DNA of 64,000 bases from positions 1,612,001-1,676,000 of the forward strand of contig NZ_CP041198.1 in assembly GCF_006517815.1 (NCBI RefSeq), read 5' to 3'. Shown piece after piece: positions 8,838-16,744 of the stretch. Within the stretch, counting starts at the first letter, position 1, and each line of letters begins with the position of its first letter. The notes beneath the pieces are model-generated. The model had not been told where the DNA came from. It made no database searches and saw only the letters and a program-made list of their open reading frames with translations. The stretch is from Pseudarthrobacter sp. NIBRBAC000502770. Its GTDB lineage: Bacteria; Actinomycetota; Actinomycetes; Actinomycetales; Micrococcaceae. Position numbers and translations under genes: made by a program.

Positions 8838-9140
8838 CTAACCTTCGCACTCCGTGCAGTAGCTGTGTCCGTCTTTTTGCCGGGCGATCTGGGACCGGTG
8901 GCGGACCAGGAAGCAGGAGTAGCAGGTGAATTCGTCCTCAGCCTGGGGGATGACCTGGACCACGAGTTCCTCAGCGACGAATTCGCCGCCAGGAACTCCG
9001 GCGCCGTCCAGCCCGTCAGCCTCGTCCAACTCCTGCACAACGCTGCGGGCGTCCGGAGCATTCGCTGACTGGAGCTGCTCGAGTGAGTTGTCCTGCGATT
9101 CCTTGACGTCGGAACGCAGTTCATCGTAATCGGTTGCCAC
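8838..9140 (-). CDS. DUF4193 family protein
   Basis: A 100-residue acidic protein starting VATDYDELRSDV and ending in a zinc-ribbon-like segment with two CxxC pairs (CYSC and CTEC), the layout of actinobacterial DUF4193. The GTG at 9140 is preferred because the family begins at this point and a GAGAAG ribosome binding site precedes it by 9 bases. The function is unknown. It is divergent from the GT9 gene pair and has its own terminator. Confidence 0.85.
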   Translation of the reverse strand: MATDYDELRSDVKESQDNSLEQLQSANAPDARSVVQELDEADGLDGAGVPGGEFVAEELVVQVIPQAEDEFTCYSCFLVRHRSQIARQKDGHSYCTECEG

Positions 9141-9405
9141 TTTGGGTGCTTCTCTTTTCTTAGTTGGGCTGTCGGGTATGAAACGTACAGCATGAACCCG
9201 GTATTCCCCAACAGGAAGCGTAGATCCGTTGCCGGTTGGGTACAGGTTCATAGGAGCGGCCGCGGGTACTCAAACCGGCATCCGGCTGCGTGGGCAGGGG
9301 AGGGACGGCCATGCGTTTCCCTCCCCGGGACGGAAGGGGCAGTTCTTGGAGCAACTCACTGCAGGGCTTGGCGGTGCCGGACAAATCGGTGTGGGGGTAG
9401 GCCCG

Positions 9406-10485
9406 GTGCTGGAGAAGTTCGACGCCGTGTCCCGGATTGCGGTCCTGCGCGGAGGCGGCCTGGGGGATCTGATGTTCGCGATTCCCGCGATGGCTGCGTT
9501 AAAGGCGGCCTACCCTGCAGCACACCTGACACTGCTGGGCACCCCAATCCATGAGGCGGTTCTCGGGGCGGTGGAAAGCCCCGTCGATGAGGTGGTTGTC
9601 CTGCCCTTTGCCGAAGGAGTCCGGCCCGGGGAGGAAGATGCCGGCGAGCTGGACCGGTTCTTTGCCGGCATGCGCGGGCGCGCCTTCGATCTGGCTGTCC
9701 AGCTCCATGGGGGCGGACGGTTCTCGAATCCCTTCCTGCTGCGGCTGGGAGCCAGCCATACTGTAGGAACGCGGACGGCCGACGCCGCCCTGCTTGAGCG
9801 CAGCGTCCCCTACCTCTACTACCAGCACGAACCCGTCCGGGCCCTGGAAGTGGCCGGTTTCGCGGGCGCGTTCCCCGTCGACCTTGAAGCCCGCCTGGCC
9901 CCCGCCGGGCAGGCATCCTTCCCGCCGCGCCCCGGCGACGGCGCCCAGCCACTCGTGGTGATCCATCCGGGCGCCACCGATCCCCGCCGTCGTTGGCCTG
10001 CCGCAAAGTTTGCTGAGCTTGCTGCCGCCTGCGCAGCCGATGGTTCGCGGGTCGTCCTTATCGGGGACGGCAGCGAACAGGGCCTGGCGGCGGAGATTGC
10101 GGACAGTGCCGCTTCAACAGCGGTCAGTTCCCTGGCCGGCGCCCTGGATATGGCAGGGCTTGTGGCGTTGCTGGCGGGCGCCGACGTCGTGGTGGCAAAC
10201 GACAGCGGGCCCAGGCACCTTGCACAGGCGCTGGGCGTGCCCACAGTCGGCATTTTCTGGGTGGGCAACGTGATCAATGCCGGAGCGCTGGGGCGGAGCC
10301 TCCACCGTGTCCACGCCTCATGGGTGACGGCTTGTCCAGCGTGTGGTGTCGATGTCACCCAGGTCGGCTGGACCGCAGCGCGGTGTGTCCACGACGACTC
10401 ACTGGTGGCCGGAGTTGCCGTCAGTGACGTCTACGGGGACGTCTGGAGCCTCGCGGCCGGCAAGTTCGCAAAGCAGGATGCGTGA
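9406..10485 (+). CDS. Glycosyltransferase family 9 (heptosyltransferase-like) protein 1
   Basis: A 359-residue GT9 protein. The N-terminal motif RIAVLRGGGLGDLMFAIPA and the C-terminal donor-site region (VVANDSGPRHLAQALGVPTVGIFWVGN) are the two signatures of ADP-heptose:LPS heptosyltransferase-like enzymes. Gram-positive actinobacteria have no LPS, so the acceptor is probably another cell-envelope glycan (inference). The GTG at 9406 follows GGGGGTAG at good spacing; upstream in-frame sequence lacks similarity. Its stop overlaps the start of a second GT9 gene as GTGA. Confidence 0.82.
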   Translation: MLEKFDAVSRIAVLRGGGLGDLMFAIPAMAALKAAYPAAHLTLLGTPIHEAVLGAVESPVDEVVVLPFAEGVRPGEEDAGELDRFFAGMRGRAFDLAVQLHGGGRFSNPFLLRLGASHTVGTRTADAALLERSVPYLYYQHEPVRALEVAGFAGAFPVDLEARLAPAGQASFPPRPGDGAQPLVVIHPGATDPRRRWPAAKFAELAAACAADGSRVVLIGDGSEQGLAAEIADSAASTAVSSLAGALDMAGLVALLAGADVVVANDSGPRHLAQALGVPTVGIFWVGNVINAGALGRSLHRVHASWVTACPACGVDVTQVGWTAARCVHDDSLVAGVAVSDVYGDVWSLAAGKFAKQDA

Positions 10486-11453
10486 CGGGCATGGATGCGC
10501 CACACGAAGCCGTTGTTCACGAGCCGGCAGACGGAAGGCCGGAGCTCCTGGTCCTGCGCGCTTTGAAGCTCGGCGACCTGCTGGTGGCCGTGCCGGCGTT
10601 AAAAGGCCTGCGGCAGGCCTTTCCCGGGCACCGACTCCGGTACGCCGCGCAGGGGTGGTTGTCCGAGGCCCTGGGCCTGGTGGGCGGCTATGAACTGCTG
10701 CCCACGCACGGGCTGGACGAGCCCCTGGCGCTGCCACCGGGCGTGGTGGACGTCGCCGTCAACCTTCACGGCAGCGGCCCGGAGAGCCAGGGGCGGATAG
10801 AGGCGCTGAAGGCCCGGCGGACCCTGGGACATCGAAGTGCGCACCGGAACGGGCCGCACTGGCGGCCGGAACTGCACGAACGCGAACGCTGGGTGCGCCT
10901 CCTTGAATGGCATGGGATAGACGCCGATCCGTTGGACGTGCAGTTGGACACGCCCCAGGTCCCCAGTCCGGTCCCCGGTGCCACTGTCCTGCACGTTGGG
11001 GCAGCGTACGGCAGCAGGCTTTGGCCTGCGGAGCGGTTTGCGGCGGTGGCGACCGCACTGACGGAAGCCGGACACCAGGTAGTCTTCACCGGCGGCAGTT
11101 CCGAGAGAGACCGGGCCGACGAAGTGTGCCGCCTCGCAGGAATCCCTGGTACCGCTGTGCTGGCCGGGGTGTTGGGCCTGGGGGAGTTCGCTGCGACCAT
11201 TGCTGCTGCCCGCCTGGTGGTTTCTGCCGACACCGGCGCCGCGCACCTGGCATCAGCGTACGGCACACCGTCCGTGGTGCTCTTTGGCCCGGCCCCACCG
11301 GAGATTTGGGGGCCGCCACCGGGACCCCATATCGTCCTCACCCGGGCCGAACTGCGGCGCGGGGACACTTTCGCGGCGCGGCCGGATCCAGCCCTCCTGG
11401 CTGTCCAGGCCTCCGATGTCATGGCGGCTGTCAAAGCACTGGGCTTGGTCTGA
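10482..11453 (+). CDS. Glycosyltransferase family 9 (heptosyltransferase-like) protein 2
   Basis: A 323-residue paralogue of the preceding gene with the same two signatures (LLVLRALKLGDLLVAVPAL near the N-terminus and VVSADTGAAHLASAYGTPSV near the C-terminus). The GTG at 10482 overlaps the previous TGA, implying coupled translation. An ATG at 10491 is an alternative start. The pair probably acts sequentially on one glycan. Confidence 0.82.
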   Translation: MTGMDAPHEAVVHEPADGRPELLVLRALKLGDLLVAVPALKGLRQAFPGHRLRYAAQGWLSEALGLVGGYELLPTHGLDEPLALPPGVVDVAVNLHGSGPESQGRIEALKARRTLGHRSAHRNGPHWRPELHERERWVRLLEWHGIDADPLDVQLDTPQVPSPVPGATVLHVGAAYGSRLWPAERFAAVATALTEAGHQVVFTGGSSERDRADEVCRLAGIPGTAVLAGVLGLGEFAATIAAARLVVSADTGAAHLASAYGTPSVVLFGPAPPEIWGPPPGPHIVLTRAELRRGDTFAARPDPALLAVQASDVMAAVKALGLV

Positions 11454-11530
11454 AACACTGTGGGTTTCAGCGTCCGCCATGTGGGTCCGCAAGGGGGTGG
11501 AACGAGCCCAATGAGCCTAAAATTCTGTGT

Positions 11531-11761
11531 ATGAGCACTGAGCTGGAAATCGCTTTGGTGTTGGGAGCGGCGCTCCTCTGGATTGCCCTAACGCTTACCA
11601 TCCTGTCCGCCATCGACCGGCCGGAAAGAAAGGCGCGGCGGCAGGAACGCCGCAACGTCAGGGCCGATAAGCACCGGATTGAGTACCGTCCGGCGGCAGC
11701 GGCGGCCCATAGCCCCGGACGTAACCGGCACCCACGGACCCGGCGGCTTCATCCACACTGA
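11531..11761 (+). CDS. Small single-span membrane protein, unknown
   Basis: A possible 76-residue protein with one hydrophobic helix (IALVLGAALLWIALTLTILS, about residues 6-25) followed by a strongly basic tail (PERKARRQERRNVRADK). No ribosome binding site is visible, but TAAAAT at 11518-11523 lies 7 bases before the ATG, the arrangement of a leaderless actinobacterial transcript. The positive-inside tail supports a real membrane protein. No family is recognised. Confidence 0.45.
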   Translation: MSTELEIALVLGAALLWIALTLTILSAIDRPERKARRQERRNVRADKHRIEYRPAAAAAHSPGRNRHPRTRRLHPH

Positions 11762-11937
11762 CATCGGCGGCGCTCCGGAGGTGGAAAGGCGGGGAGCACC
11801 CGGGCCGAACGCGGCTCCCGGCGCTCGCCGTCGTGCGCTCATGGCAGTGACGGGCAGGGCAGTGAACCACGCTGCACGCCCCGGCGCTCTCTTCGCGAGG
11901 TCTTGACGGGTCTGGCCGGATCCCCGACACTTTCCCG

Positions 11938-12129
11938 ATGGGAGTAAGCGAAGAGTTGCGGGCGCTTGGCGACGTGGTGGACAGGCTTGCCGCGAAGTTT
12001 CCAGCCCTGTCCAGGGAATACATCGAAGATGTGGTGCAGCAGGAGCACAGCCTCCTGGATACGGGCAGGGTCCGCGCCTTCGTGCCGGTCCTGGTTGAGC
12101 ATGCAGCCAGGGACAGGCTGGCACGGTAG
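11938..12129 (+). CDS. Small three-helix-bundle protein
   Basis: A 63-residue, highly helical protein (MGVSEELRALGDVVDRLAAK...), resembling the small three-helix-bundle dimerisation domain proteins frequent in Micrococcaceae. Heptad-like hydrophobic spacing suggests self-association. It is convergent with the broken quinone oxidoreductase gene, whose stop lies 4 bases away. The 176 bases before it show no other gene. The ribosome binding site is weak. Confidence 0.55.
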   Translation: MGVSEELRALGDVVDRLAAKFPALSREYIEDVVQQEHSLLDTGRVRAFVPVLVEHAARDRLAR

Positions 12130-12133
12130 GGCG

Positions 12134-13160
12134 TCAGGGGGCCGGTGCGACGTCGATCAGCACTTTTCCGACTGTCTCCTGTTCCACGGCGTCATGGGCT
12201 GCCGGGGTCTGGTCGAGCGGGAACCGTGTCAGGGGCAGTCCGTACTCTTCCCCCACCCGCAGCGCGCCTGCCGCCAGGGCCTCGCCGACGGCGGCAACGG
12301 CTTGACGTTTCTGCTCGTCGGTGACGGTGTAGGTGAGGATGAACTGGTAGCGGACGTTCCTTGCCATGCTTTCGCGGATTGGAACAGTGAGTGATTCTCC
12401 GGGGTTCGCCGCGTAAATGGAGATCGTTCCGCCCGGGTTTGATGACGTCCAGGTCCGTTGTGACGTTCGCGGGTGCATTGACGTCCACAATCATGTCGAC
12501 GCCGTTTGCGGCCACCTGGTGGACGGCGCCAACGACGTCCCCGGTCCGGTAGTTGATGATGGTGCCGGCACCGGCACGGCGGGCAAGTTCAGCCTTTTGC
12601 TCCCCGCTGACGGTAGTGATCACGGTGGCCCCGGCCCAGCGCGCGAGTTGGATGGCCGCGTGGCCTACGGCTCCGGCCCCTCCCGTGACCAGGACGGTTC
12701 GTCCTGCGAGGGCACCGGCTGAGAGCCTCGCCGGGCCGTCCTCGTTCGATGTCAGGGCCCGGTGCGCCGTCAACGCCGGGATTCCCAACGAAGCGCCGGT
12801 ATCGAAGGATTCGGTATCGGGAAGGGGCACTGCTTTATTGCCGGGCACCACAACGTATTCCTGGGCTGTGCCTTCATTGCTGCCCCAGGCGACGTCCCAC
12901 AGCCAGACTCGGCCGCCCACGGAAAGGCCGGTCACCCCGGGACCCAGCGCATCGATGACTCCGGCTCCGTCCTGGTTTGGAACTTTGGGGGCATCCAGCT
13001 TCTTGCTTCCGTTCCCGGACCGCGACTTCCAGTCGGTGGGGTTGACGCCGGACACCACCACCCGGACGCGGACTTCTCCGGGCCCCGGGACCGGCAGTGG
13101 CCTGTCCCGTAGCTTCAGCACGGATGAGGGCCCTGTTTCTTCGTAACTGATTGCCTTCAC
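12134..13160 (-). pseudogene. Frameshifted NADPH:quinone oxidoreductase (zinc-type MDR family)
   Basis: The N-terminal part (starting VKAISYEETGPSSVLKL, with GRTVLVTGGAGAVGHAAIQLA as the nucleotide-binding motif) and the C-terminal part (PGGTISIYAANPGESLTV to KVLIDVAPAP) lie in different frames. The break is near 12431-12437, where the plus strand reads GCCCGGG. Removing one base there restores a continuous protein of about 341 residues, the normal length for quinone oxidoreductases. The GTG at 13160 follows GGGAG. It is either a recent inactivating insertion or a sequencing error, because both halves remain well conserved. Confidence 0.8.
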
Positions 13161-13227
13161 ATCTACTCCCAACCCGGTTGCCGTTGCCCTTAATGCCCCA
13201 ACCTACCGAACGTGCTGGGGGCGCATG

Positions 13228-13263
13228 AAAAAAGCGCACCCCGTTCGCTGAGTGCGCTTTTTC
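13228..13263 (-). terminator. Rho-independent terminator after csbD
   Basis: AAAAAAGCGCAC (13228-13239) pairs with GTGCGCTTTTT (from 13252) across a 12-base loop. The symmetric A and T tracts make it functional in both directions. It lies 12 bases beyond the minus-strand CsbD stop. Confidence 0.75.
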
Positions 13264-13275
13264 CATGACTGCCTG

Positions 13276-13449
13276 TCAGTGCTTGAAGGCGTCCTTGACC
13301 TTTTCGCCGGCCTGCTTCAGATCACCTTTTGCCTGATCTGCCTGGCCTTCGGCCCGCAGGCTTTCATCGCCCGTGGCAGCTCCGGCTGCTTCCTTGCCCT
13401 TACCGCCGGCCTTTTCAGCGGCGTTCTCAATCTTGTCGCCCAGTCCCAT
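13276..13449 (-). CDS. CsbD family stress protein
   Basis: A 57-residue hydrophilic protein, MGLGDKIENAAEKAGGKGKE..., with the repeated Lys/Glu/Ala/Gly composition of CsbD, a general-stress protein of unknown mechanism. A strong GAGGAGG ribosome binding site precedes the ATG at 13449, so the longer upstream frame is not coding. A terminator follows directly, so it is probably monocistronic. Confidence 0.88.
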   Translation of the reverse strand: MGLGDKIENAAEKAGGKGKEAAGAATGDESLRAEGQADQAKGDLKQAGEKVKDAFKH

Positions 13450-13549
13450 GGTGTTTCCTCCTCTGGTTGGCAGCCGTTCGCATTCGGCTGTGAATATCAT
13501 AAGCATGCTTAGGAACCTTTTTTCAAGTCCCCGCCTACTCACTGTCCGC

Positions 13550-15157
13550 CTAGAACCTGGACGTGCCACGAAGCGGCCGGGGCCGGCCGTCCGGATCAAC
13601 GATCAGCCGGTAAATCGGATCAGCCCAGATACGGTGGATGGCCCGGACCGGTTCGGGGGAGTGGTGCCGTACCTGGCCTGGCGGCCGCGGCCCAGATCGG
13701 CCGGTCCCGTGCCACTTTTCCAGGGCGCCGGCCATCCTGTTCCAAAGATCAATTTCCCCGCCGCCGGTGGTCAGCAGGGGGTCGTCCTGGTCCATGCCCA
13801 GATGTTCCGCCCAGAGCTGGAGCCGCAACTTCCGCGGGAGTGGCTGGGGCGTTCGGCCACCGGCGCTGCCATCGGCGTCAGCCGCAGCGGCGGTGTCGAT
13901 CACTGCGCAGGTGAGCTCGCTGTCGGTGGTCCAGGACCGGCGGTTGAAGTTGTCAGATCCGCAGGTGAACCACGTGTCGTCGATGATGCAGATCTTCGCG
14001 TGGACGTAGATCGGTGTCCCGTCATTATTCTCCAGGTCGAACACCCCCACCCGGTCGGGTGCCGCCCGGCGAAGCATGCTGATGGCACGCTGTTGCCCCA
14101 AACGCCGGGGCGGGCCGCCAAGGAACCCGTCCGAGTCGGGGTAGCGCGGCACCACGATGATGACCTGCAGCGCCTGGTTGCGCTCCAGCGCCTCTGCGAT
14201 GCCCGCGGCGACCTCTGTTGACCACAGGTACTGGTCTTCGATGTAAATGAGCGAACGCGCCTGGGCGAAAGCCTTTGCGTAGGCCCGCGCGATGCTCCGC
14301 TCTCCGTGAGGCGCGAACGGGAAAGGTGGGCGCTTCACGCCGTAGGTGCGGAGCAGCTGCACGGCGTGCGGTCCGGCATCCGGCGGGGGCGGAGCCGCTT
14401 CCGGCAATGGTCTGGGGTGCCTTGGCATGCGGGCCAGGCGCTGCAGCAGCATCCGGTAAGGGGTGCGGCGGTCCAACGGGTGGGGATCGTTCCAGCGTTC
14501 CGCAAAAATAGCCAGCACATCGGCAACCACCGGCCCCCGAAGCTCGAGAGCGGCGTCGTGCCACGGGGGCGTCGGCCCGTAGCGGGAGTCCATCTTCACC
14601 GCCTGTGGGTCTCCCAGGTGGGCGGCGTTGTCCCGGCGGCTGTGTGACAGGTCAATCCCGCCCACGAAGGCGACGTCGCGGGAAGGATCGTCACGACGAC
14701 GGATGACCACCAGTTTCTGGTGGTGCGACCCGAAGACGCGGACCCGCTGGTCCAGCAGCGCCTCGCCGCCGGCGTTATTGATCTGGCGGCTGAGGAGTTC
14801 GTTGGACCGGCCGCTGATGGGGGCCGATATCCGCTCGCCGTGGGATCTCCAGACGAGGCCCCTGACTTCCACGCCGGACCGGGCCAGTCCCGCGAGCAGC
14901 CCGCCGATCGTGGTGCCGCCCGGCTCCAACTGCTCATCGCTGTCGCCGCGCCAGTCGGTGAACCAAACCCGGTCTCCAGCCTTCAAGTCCGAGAGCTCCG
15001 CATACAGCCTGGCAAAGTAGGCCTCCCCGTGCACCAGGGGCTCCACCAGGTTGCCTTCCGACCAGGACGCCGAGCCTGAGCCGCCCGCGTGGATCCCCGA
15101 GGCAGGGTTTCCCCGCTCAGCGCCGCTCAGGAACCACTTGCCAACGGTGCTGTCCAC
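13550..15157 (-). CDS. Phospholipase D-like (cardiolipin synthase-type) protein
   Basis: A 535-residue PLD-superfamily enzyme with two HKD motifs: HHQKLVVI at about residues 145-152 and HAKICIIDDTWFTCGSDN in the C-terminal third. The first lies next to FVGGIDLSHSR. There is no hydrophobic N-terminus, so it resembles soluble PLD-like enzymes rather than classical membrane cardiolipin synthases. The GTG at 15157 follows AAAGGAG at 7 bases. Substrate specificity is not readable from the sequence. Confidence 0.85.
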   Translation of the reverse strand: MDSTVGKWFLSGAERGNPASGIHAGGSGSASWSEGNLVEPLVHGEAYFARLYAELSDLKAGDRVWFTDWRGDSDEQLEPGGTTIGGLLAGLARSGVEVRGLVWRSHGERISAPISGRSNELLSRQINNAGGEALLDQRVRVFGSHHQKLVVIRRRDDPSRDVAFVGGIDLSHSRRDNAAHLGDPQAVKMDSRYGPTPPWHDAALELRGPVVADVLAIFAERWNDPHPLDRRTPYRMLLQRLARMPRHPRPLPEAAPPPPDAGPHAVQLLRTYGVKRPPFPFAPHGERSIARAYAKAFAQARSLIYIEDQYLWSTEVAAGIAEALERNQALQVIIVVPRYPDSDGFLGGPPRRLGQQRAISMLRRAAPDRVGVFDLENNDGTPIYVHAKICIIDDTWFTCGSDNFNRRSWTTDSELTCAVIDTAAAADADGSAGGRTPQPLPRKLRLQLWAEHLGMDQDDPLLTTGGGEIDLWNRMAGALEKWHGTGRSGPRPPGQVRHHSPEPVRAIHRIWADPIYRLIVDPDGRPRPLRGTSRF

Positions 15158-15335
15158 TCGGTGCTCCTTTCGGGGCCCGGAGACCCAGGCCGCTGCGGCT
15201 TCCAAACTAGCCTACGGCCGCTCCGGGGTGTCTTTCCCGCGGGTGGAACCAGCCGGGGACACCGCATTACTCGTGCCGCACGCGGGAATAGGCTTGTCCC
15301 GGAACGCTTTCCACCAGAGAAGAACGAGGCACGCC

Positions 15336-15797
15336 ATGTCGTTGAAGGAACAGTTGAAAGGCGACGTCGTCGTCCACATGAAGGCGGGCAACCGGGTTGC
15401 CCTTACTACCGTGCGCAATGTCCTCGGAGAGATCGAAACGCGGGAGAAGTCGGGCAAGACCCCGGTGGAACTCGACGATCTCCAGGTCACCGCGCTGCTG
15501 CAGAAGGAGGCTGCCAAGCGCCGGGACACGGCCGCCACCTACTCGGCGGCGGGTCATGACGACCGCGCCCAGGCGGAGATCGCCGAAGCAGAGGTCATCG
15601 AGACGTACCTTCCGAAAGCCTTGACCCGGGCGGAAGCCGAAGCGATCGTGGATGGGGTCATTGAGGAACTGGGGGCGGACGGTATTGTGCTGACCATGCG
15701 CTCCATGGGTGCCGTCATGAAATCCGTGACGCCCAAAATCGGCGGCCGGTTCGACGGCAAGGCCGTCAGCGAGATGGTGAAGGCACGCCTGGCCTGA
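15336..15797 (+). CDS. yqeY: GatB/YqeY domain-containing protein
   Basis: A 153-residue protein, MSLKEQLKGDVVVHMKAGNR..., matching the YqeY family in full length. The conserved core QKEAAKRRDTAATYSAAGHDD is visible, as is the C-terminal MGAVMKSVTPKIGGRFDGK. The domain is shared with GatB and is thought to touch tRNA; the precise role is unknown. The ATG at 15336 follows a GAGG element. The gene is divergent from the PLD-like gene. Confidence 0.9.
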   Translation: MSLKEQLKGDVVVHMKAGNRVALTTVRNVLGEIETREKSGKTPVELDDLQVTALLQKEAAKRRDTAATYSAAGHDDRAQAEIAEAEVIETYLPKALTRAEAEAIVDGVIEELGADGIVLTMRSMGAVMKSVTPKIGGRFDGKAVSEMVKARLA

Positions 15798-15906
15798 GTG
15801 CTCCCGGGAATGCCGCATCGGCTGCCACTGGGCAGCTGAGCAACGATTTGGCGGCAAAAGTCCATAACCTGGGCTCAGGACCTGCGACGCTGAACATACT
15901 TGGCCC

Positions 15907-16395
15907 ATGGGGTTCCAGGCTTTTTGGGCAAGGCCGCCGGGGAAGAGAGTTGTCACGGCGGCCACAGGCTGCGTCTTGTTCGCAAGCTGTTTGTCCGCCT
16001 GTGCCGGGACATGGCAAGGAGAGCCGCCCTGTTTTCCTCCCGCCTATGAGGTGAGCCCCGGCGTTGCGGGCCCCGGAGACCCAGTCACCGTCCGCGCAGC
16101 CGACGCCGGCTGCAATCCCCGGTACGGAAACAACGCCCGGATTCACATCACCGTCACGGACGCCGCCGGGCAAAACGTCCTGAGTACGACGTCGCCGATG
16201 AATGACGCCGGCGGATTCGTTTTCCAGTTTGAAGTCCCTCCGCACGCGGCGCCGGGCGTTGCCACTGTGGAGGCCTACCCGTTCGGCGTGGATTGGTGTG
16301 ATGACACCGGAACGAATAACCGGGTGCCGCATGCTCAAGGTTTTAGCAGGACCTCGTGCGCGGCTCCCGCGAAACCATTGACAATCGCATCCTGA
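15907..16395 (+). CDS. Predicted secreted lipoprotein, unknown function
   Basis: A 162-residue protein with a basic N-terminus, a hydrophobic segment and a lipobox ending at Cys32 (LSAC), so it is likely anchored outside the membrane. The remainder is beta-rich with four or more cysteines and resembles an immunoglobulin-like fold (VSPGVAGPGDPVTV, IHITVTDAAGQNV). No enzyme motif is seen. CATACT at 15894-15899 lies 7 bases before the ATG, so the message may be leaderless. Confidence 0.65.
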   Translation: MGFQAFWARPPGKRVVTAATGCVLFASCLSACAGTWQGEPPCFPPAYEVSPGVAGPGDPVTVRAADAGCNPRYGNNARIHITVTDAAGQNVLSTTSPMNDAGGFVFQFEVPPHAAPGVATVEAYPFGVDWCDDTGTNNRVPHAQGFSRTSCAAPAKPLTIAS

Positions 16396-16445
16396 GCCCT
16401 AACCGAATGCCAGGCTCCATAACGGAGGCATTGATCGGATACGCG

Positions 16446-16484
16446 AAAAAACCCCGGCACATCGATGATGTTCCGGGGTTTTCC
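16446..16484 (-). terminator. Terminator downstream of tRNA-Leu
   Basis: AAAACCCCGG (16448-16457) and CCGGGGTTTT (16473-16482) form a 10-bp stem. On the minus strand it ends in TTTTTT, 8 bases beyond the tRNA. The loop (ACATCGATGATGT) can also pair partly with itself. Confidence 0.75.
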
Positions 16485-16491
16485 CTTTTTG

Positions 16492-16574
16492 TGCGCGGAG
16501 GGGGACTTGAACCCCCACCCCCTTTCGAGGACTAGCACCTCAAGCTAGCGCGTCTGCCATTCCGCCACCCGCGC
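16492..16574 (-). tRNA. tRNA-Leu (GAG anticodon)
   Basis: 83 bases fold as a class II tRNA. The acceptor stem is GCGCGGG/TCCGCGC with one G-U pair, there is a D-arm with TGGCGGAATGGCAGACG, and the anticodon stem CTAGC/GCTAG encloses TTGAGGT (anticodon GAG, plus-strand 16539-16541). A long variable arm and a T-arm (GGGGGTTCAAGTCCCCC) follow. The 3' CCA is not encoded. This lies in the 349-base stretch between the lipoprotein and the M20 peptidase; the rest of that stretch holds only the terminator. Confidence 0.96.
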
Positions 16575-16744
16575 AGGTGGTATTTCGGAAAGCGATTCCG
16601 CCTTTCAGCGTTTCGCGCCTCTCCGAAGCAGCGAGAAAAACTCTAACACGAACTTTCCGGGAACAACGAATCGGGCCAAGTAGGTAGGCTGAAGGCAGCG
16701 ATTCAGCTCGTGCCACCCAGTCATTCCCTACCAAGGAGCCACCA

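Noticed and set aside
16396..16744. Prophage or island attachment site at the tRNA-Leu gene
   Set aside because: No integrase, no duplicated tRNA 3' end and no mobile genes are visible nearby.
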